Source of the DNA: Clostridium thermobutyricum DSM 4928
GTDB taxonomy: Bacteria; Bacillota; Clostridia; Clostridiales; Clostridiaceae
DNA: 64,000 bases
Assembly (NCBI RefSeq): GCF_002050515.1
Contig: NZ_LTAY01000048.1
Span: 62,001 to 126,000, forward strand
Reading direction: 5' to 3'
In this document: piece by piece, positions 61,739-64,000 of the stretch
How the letters are laid out: each line of letters begins with the position of its first letter
How positions within the stretch are numbered: position 1 is the first letter of the stretch
Position numbers and translations under genes: made by a program
The notes under the pieces: model-generated
Told to the model about the DNA's origin: nothing
Databases searched by the model: none
What the model saw: only the letters and a program-made list of their open reading frames with translations

Positions 61739-61897
61739 TCAAATTAGTAACAAAAAATTCCTGTTGAAATATTATAAAATAGATGAGATTATTATATAAA
61801 TATAATCAAAAGGATAAGAAAATAAGTGAGATAGTTAAGAATTTGATATAAGTAATAAATTGTAAAAAATTATTTCAGAAAAAAGTAATAAAAAATA

Positions 61898-61925
61898 TTG
61901 TATTTTTTTTAAAATATGATATTAT
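61898..61925 (+). promoter_or_regulatory. Promoter of the lysine-riboswitch transcript
   Basis: TTGTAT (61898-61903), 16 bp, TATTAT (61920-61925), about 45 bp before the aptamer. The stretch 61739-61897 shows no feature. Confidence 0.55.
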
Positions 61926-61967
61926 ATTTATAAAAAAAGTTAGAATAAAATGGAAAAAGACAAAATA

Positions 61968-62232
61968 CAGGGTAGAGGCGCCAGTGTAAAGAGTATTTAT
62001 TAGGAGCTGCAAGCTATGATTAATAAAGAAAGGTGCAATGGCCGAAGTTAGCTGACCGCAAGAAGGCTTTCTGGGTATATGTATAATATGCATATAACTG
62101 TCACATAACGTGGAGTGCTACAACTGAGTTTAGTTTTTTTAGGGATAAGTCTATCCTTTTAAGCTATACGAAGATATAAATCAATTACACGCTATTACCC
62201 GTCACAGAAATTCTGTGGCGTTTTGTTTTACT
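61968..62232 (+). ncRNA. Lysine riboswitch (L box) with terminator
   Basis: Conserved L-box segments occur in order: AGAGGCGCC, AGTA, GGAGCTGCAAGC, GGTGCAATGGCCGAAG, TCTGGG and CTGTCA (aptamer about 61968-62108). A hairpin, GGATA/TATCC (near 62140-62156), and a terminator, CGTCACAGAA with TTCTGTGGCG and a T-run (62200-62228), form the expression platform. Lysine binding should terminate transcription before lysA, which follows directly. Confidence 0.9.
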
Positions 62233-62255
62233 TAAAATAGTGGAGGAATAGAAAG

Positions 62256-63551
62256 ATGAAATTATTTGGCAGCATGATTGTAGAAGAAAATGTATTAAGT
62301 GTTGGGGGAATAAAATTAAGTAAACTAGCAGATAAATATGGAACACCTTTATATGTAATGGATGAGCAATTATTAGAAGAAAATTGTAGGGAATATTATA
62401 GAAATTTTAAATGTGAAGATAAAGGTAATAAAGTTGCTTATGCTGGAAAAGCATTTTTAACTTTAGCTATGTGTAAAATAGTAGAAAAAGAAGGTTTATA
62501 TCTTGATGTAGTTTCAGGAGGAGAATTATATACAGCTTATAAAGCAAATTTTCCATTAGAAAGAGTATTATTTCATGGAAATAATAAAACTTTAGATGAA
62601 ATTGAACTTGGAGTTGAATTAGGAGTTGGAACTTTTGTAGTAGATAACTTTTTTGAAATTGAACATTTAAATCATATAGCAAAACAAAAAGGAAAAATAC
62701 AAAATATTTATTTAAGAATTACACCAGGAATAGAAGCTCATACTCATGAATATATAAAAACAGGACAAATAGATTCTAAATTTGGTTTTGCACCTATAGG
62801 GGACAATATAATAAATGCAATAAAGAAAGCTATAAATTTAGAAAATGTAAATCTTTTAGGACTTCATTGTCATATAGGTTCTCAGATTTTTGAAATTGAG
62901 CCATATGAAGATGCAACAGAAATAATGCTAAAACTAATAAAAAGAGTTAAAGATGAAACTGGATATTTAATAAAAGAATTAGATTTAGGTGGAGGTTTTG
63001 GAATATATTATAGCAAAGGTGATAGTCCTAGAGAAACAAAAGAATATTGTCAAGCTATATTAAATAAAGCTGATAATGTATGTAAAGAAATAGAATTAGA
63101 AATGCCTAAATTAGTAATAGAACCTGGTAGATCAATTGTTGGTAATGCAGGAATAACTTTATATACAGTTGGATCAATAAAAGATATTCCTGATATAAGA
63201 AAATATGTTTCAGTAGATGGTGGGATGACAGATAATATAAGACCTGCACTATATCATGCAAATTATGAATGTGTAGTTGTAAATAGAGTTATTCATGATT
63301 CAAGAGAAACAGTAACAATATCAGGAAAATGTTGTGAATCAGGAGATATACTTCTTCAAGGAATAAAAATACCATCAGTTTTAAGTGGAGATTTATTAGC
63401 AATAATGTCAACAGGAGCATATGGATATTCAATGTCTAATAATTATAATAAAATACCAAAACCAGCTGTTGTTATGGTTAAAGATGGTCAAGAAAGAGTT
63501 ATTTGTAAAAGAGAGACATATGCTGATATATTAAGAAATGAAATATTGTAG
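62256..63551 (+). CDS. lysA: Diaminopimelate decarboxylase
   Basis: 431 residues, TGGAGGA before ATG. Fold-type III PLP enzyme: K65 in AYAGKAF binds PLP, HGNNKT near residue 108, LHCHIGSQ, ELDLGGGFGI, EPGRSIVGNAG and CESGD (the other-subunit cysteine) are all present. It makes lysine from meso-diaminopimelate, the last step of lysine biosynthesis. Control by the lysine riboswitch upstream confirms the assignment. Confidence 0.96.
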   Translation: MKLFGSMIVEENVLSVGGIKLSKLADKYGTPLYVMDEQLLEENCREYYRNFKCEDKGNKVAYAGKAFLTLAMCKIVEKEGLYLDVVSGGELYTAYKANFPLERVLFHGNNKTLDEIELGVELGVGTFVVDNFFEIEHLNHIAKQKGKIQNIYLRITPGIEAHTHEYIKTGQIDSKFGFAPIGDNIINAIKKAINLENVNLLGLHCHIGSQIFEIEPYEDATEIMLKLIKRVKDETGYLIKELDLGGGFGIYYSKGDSPRETKEYCQAILNKADNVCKEIELEMPKLVIEPGRSIVGNAGITLYTVGSIKDIPDIRKYVSVDGGMTDNIRPALYHANYECVVVNRVIHDSRETVTISGKCCESGDILLQGIKIPSVLSGDLLAIMSTGAYGYSMSNNYNKIPKPAVVMVKDGQERVICKRETYADILRNEIL

Positions 63552-63570
63552 ATATTAAAAATAATATTAA

Positions 63571-63640
63571 ACCTAATCCTTTTGTAGACAAAAATGGATA
63601 AAATTGGTAAAATAATTGTAGAAAGGATTAGGTGATTTTT
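63571..63640 (+). promoter_or_regulatory. Hairpin between lysA and the signal peptidase gene, covering the latter's ribosome site
   Basis: ACCTAATCCTTT (63571-63582) pairs exactly with AAAGGATTAGGT (63622-63633), then a T-run. It looks like the lysA terminator, yet its right arm is the ribosome-binding region of the next gene. Confidence 0.65.
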
Positions 63641-63641
63641 T

Positions 63642-64000
63642 ATGTGGAAAAAGGTTTTGAGAGAATGGGTATTTTTAATTGCTATAGCTTATGTAATTTC
63701 ACTATTAATAAATAAATTTTTAATTTTTACAGTTTTTATACCGAGTGGATCAATGATGCCTACTATAAATATTGGCGATAGATTAGTGGCAACTAGAATT
63801 CATAATTATGATAATATAAAGCATGGAGATATATTAGTTTTTAATTTTAGAGAAGAAGATTCTCTTTACATAAAAAGAGTTATAGGGCTTCCAGGAGATA
63901 AAATAAAAATAGATGGACAAGCTGTATATGTAAATGGAGAAAAATTAGAAGAGGAATATGTTAAATATCCAGAAGATACTTATGCAGAATATATTGTCCC
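63642..64000 (+). CDS. lepB: Type I signal peptidase, N-terminal part (3' end outside window)
   Basis: At least 119 residues before the window edge. A single N-terminal membrane helix (about 9-33) is followed by the catalytic box IPSGSMMPT with nucleophile S37 and the LysLYIKRVIGLPGD box with general base K78. It removes signal peptides from exported proteins at the outer face of the membrane. ATG 63642 follows AGGATTAGGTG within the hairpin described. The C-terminal part is not visible. Confidence 0.92.
   Translation, partial: MWKKVLREWVFLIAIAYVISLLINKFLIFTVFIPSGSMMPTINIGDRLVATRIHNYDNIKHGDILVFNFREEDSLYIKRVIGLPGDKIKIDGQAVYVNGEKLEEEYVKYPEDTYAEYIV

Overview
The window is very AT-rich and gene-dense, with strong AGGAGG-type ribosome binding sites, several TTG and GTG starts, and U-tract hairpin terminators. 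Together with a lysine riboswitch, a CIRCE element, Spo0A-type boxes and Clostridium-like proteins (HsmR/HsmA, a CoA-disulfide reductase fusion, a GH16 endo-beta-galactosidase), this points to a Clostridium sensu stricto chromosome, C. perfringens or C. baratii-like. The species is my inference. No rRNA, tRNA, prophage or CRISPR array was recognised.

Layout. 0-5 kb: tail of a nuclease-like gene, a small membrane protein, and the fructose operon fruR-fruK-fruA on the minus strand. 5-15 kb: small unknown genes, a YtcJ-like amidohydrolase, an MFS transporter behind tandem palindromes, a RepB (Rep_3) initiator-like gene, a pair of small membrane-anchored paralogues, a repeat-rich cell-wall glucosaminidase, and the haem-responsive pair hsmR-hsmA. 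15-29 kb: TVP38-type protein, BceAB-type transporter, a short-chain dehydrogenase, CIRCE-controlled htpG, a ClC chloride channel, a metallophosphatase, a PEBP protein and a DMT transporter. 29-34 kb: a sulfur island with an ArsR repressor, a four-domain CoADR-rhodanese-TusA-DsrE fusion sharing a 19-bp operator-like motif with it, an NCS2 permease and a stand-alone rhodanese. 34-46.8 kb: asnB, a YjeM-like antiporter, an intramembrane-sensing two-component system, cell-envelope proteins and cardiolipin synthase.

46.8-53.9 kb looks like an acquired glycan-use island. It holds a RpiR regulator, a ChbG/YdjC deacetylase that seems to start at ATT, a PTS IICB, a GH4 6-phospho-alpha-glucosidase-like enzyme, a secreted GH16 endo-beta-galactosidase with a beta-trefoil lectin tail, and a lipoprotein. 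A decayed transposase lies at the left end, and two inverted copies of a 45-bp hairpin element (about 82 % identical) bracket the island. I propose a route for GlcNAc-alpha-1,4-Gal from mucin: release outside, PTS uptake with phosphorylation, deacetylation, then alpha-cleavage to glucosamine-6-phosphate and galactose.

54-64 kb: small exported proteins, tandem DUF3892 genes, an alkaline-phosphatase-superfamily enzyme, then a 400-bp gap with nine DnaA-box-like sites and two Spo0A boxes but no dnaA nearby. After it come sfsA, a NUDIX gene, a DUF1576 pair, a TIM-barrel protein, lysine-riboswitch-controlled lysA, and the start of a type I signal peptidase gene cut by the window end. The DnaA/Spo0A cluster and the glycan island are the two signals I consider most worth following up.
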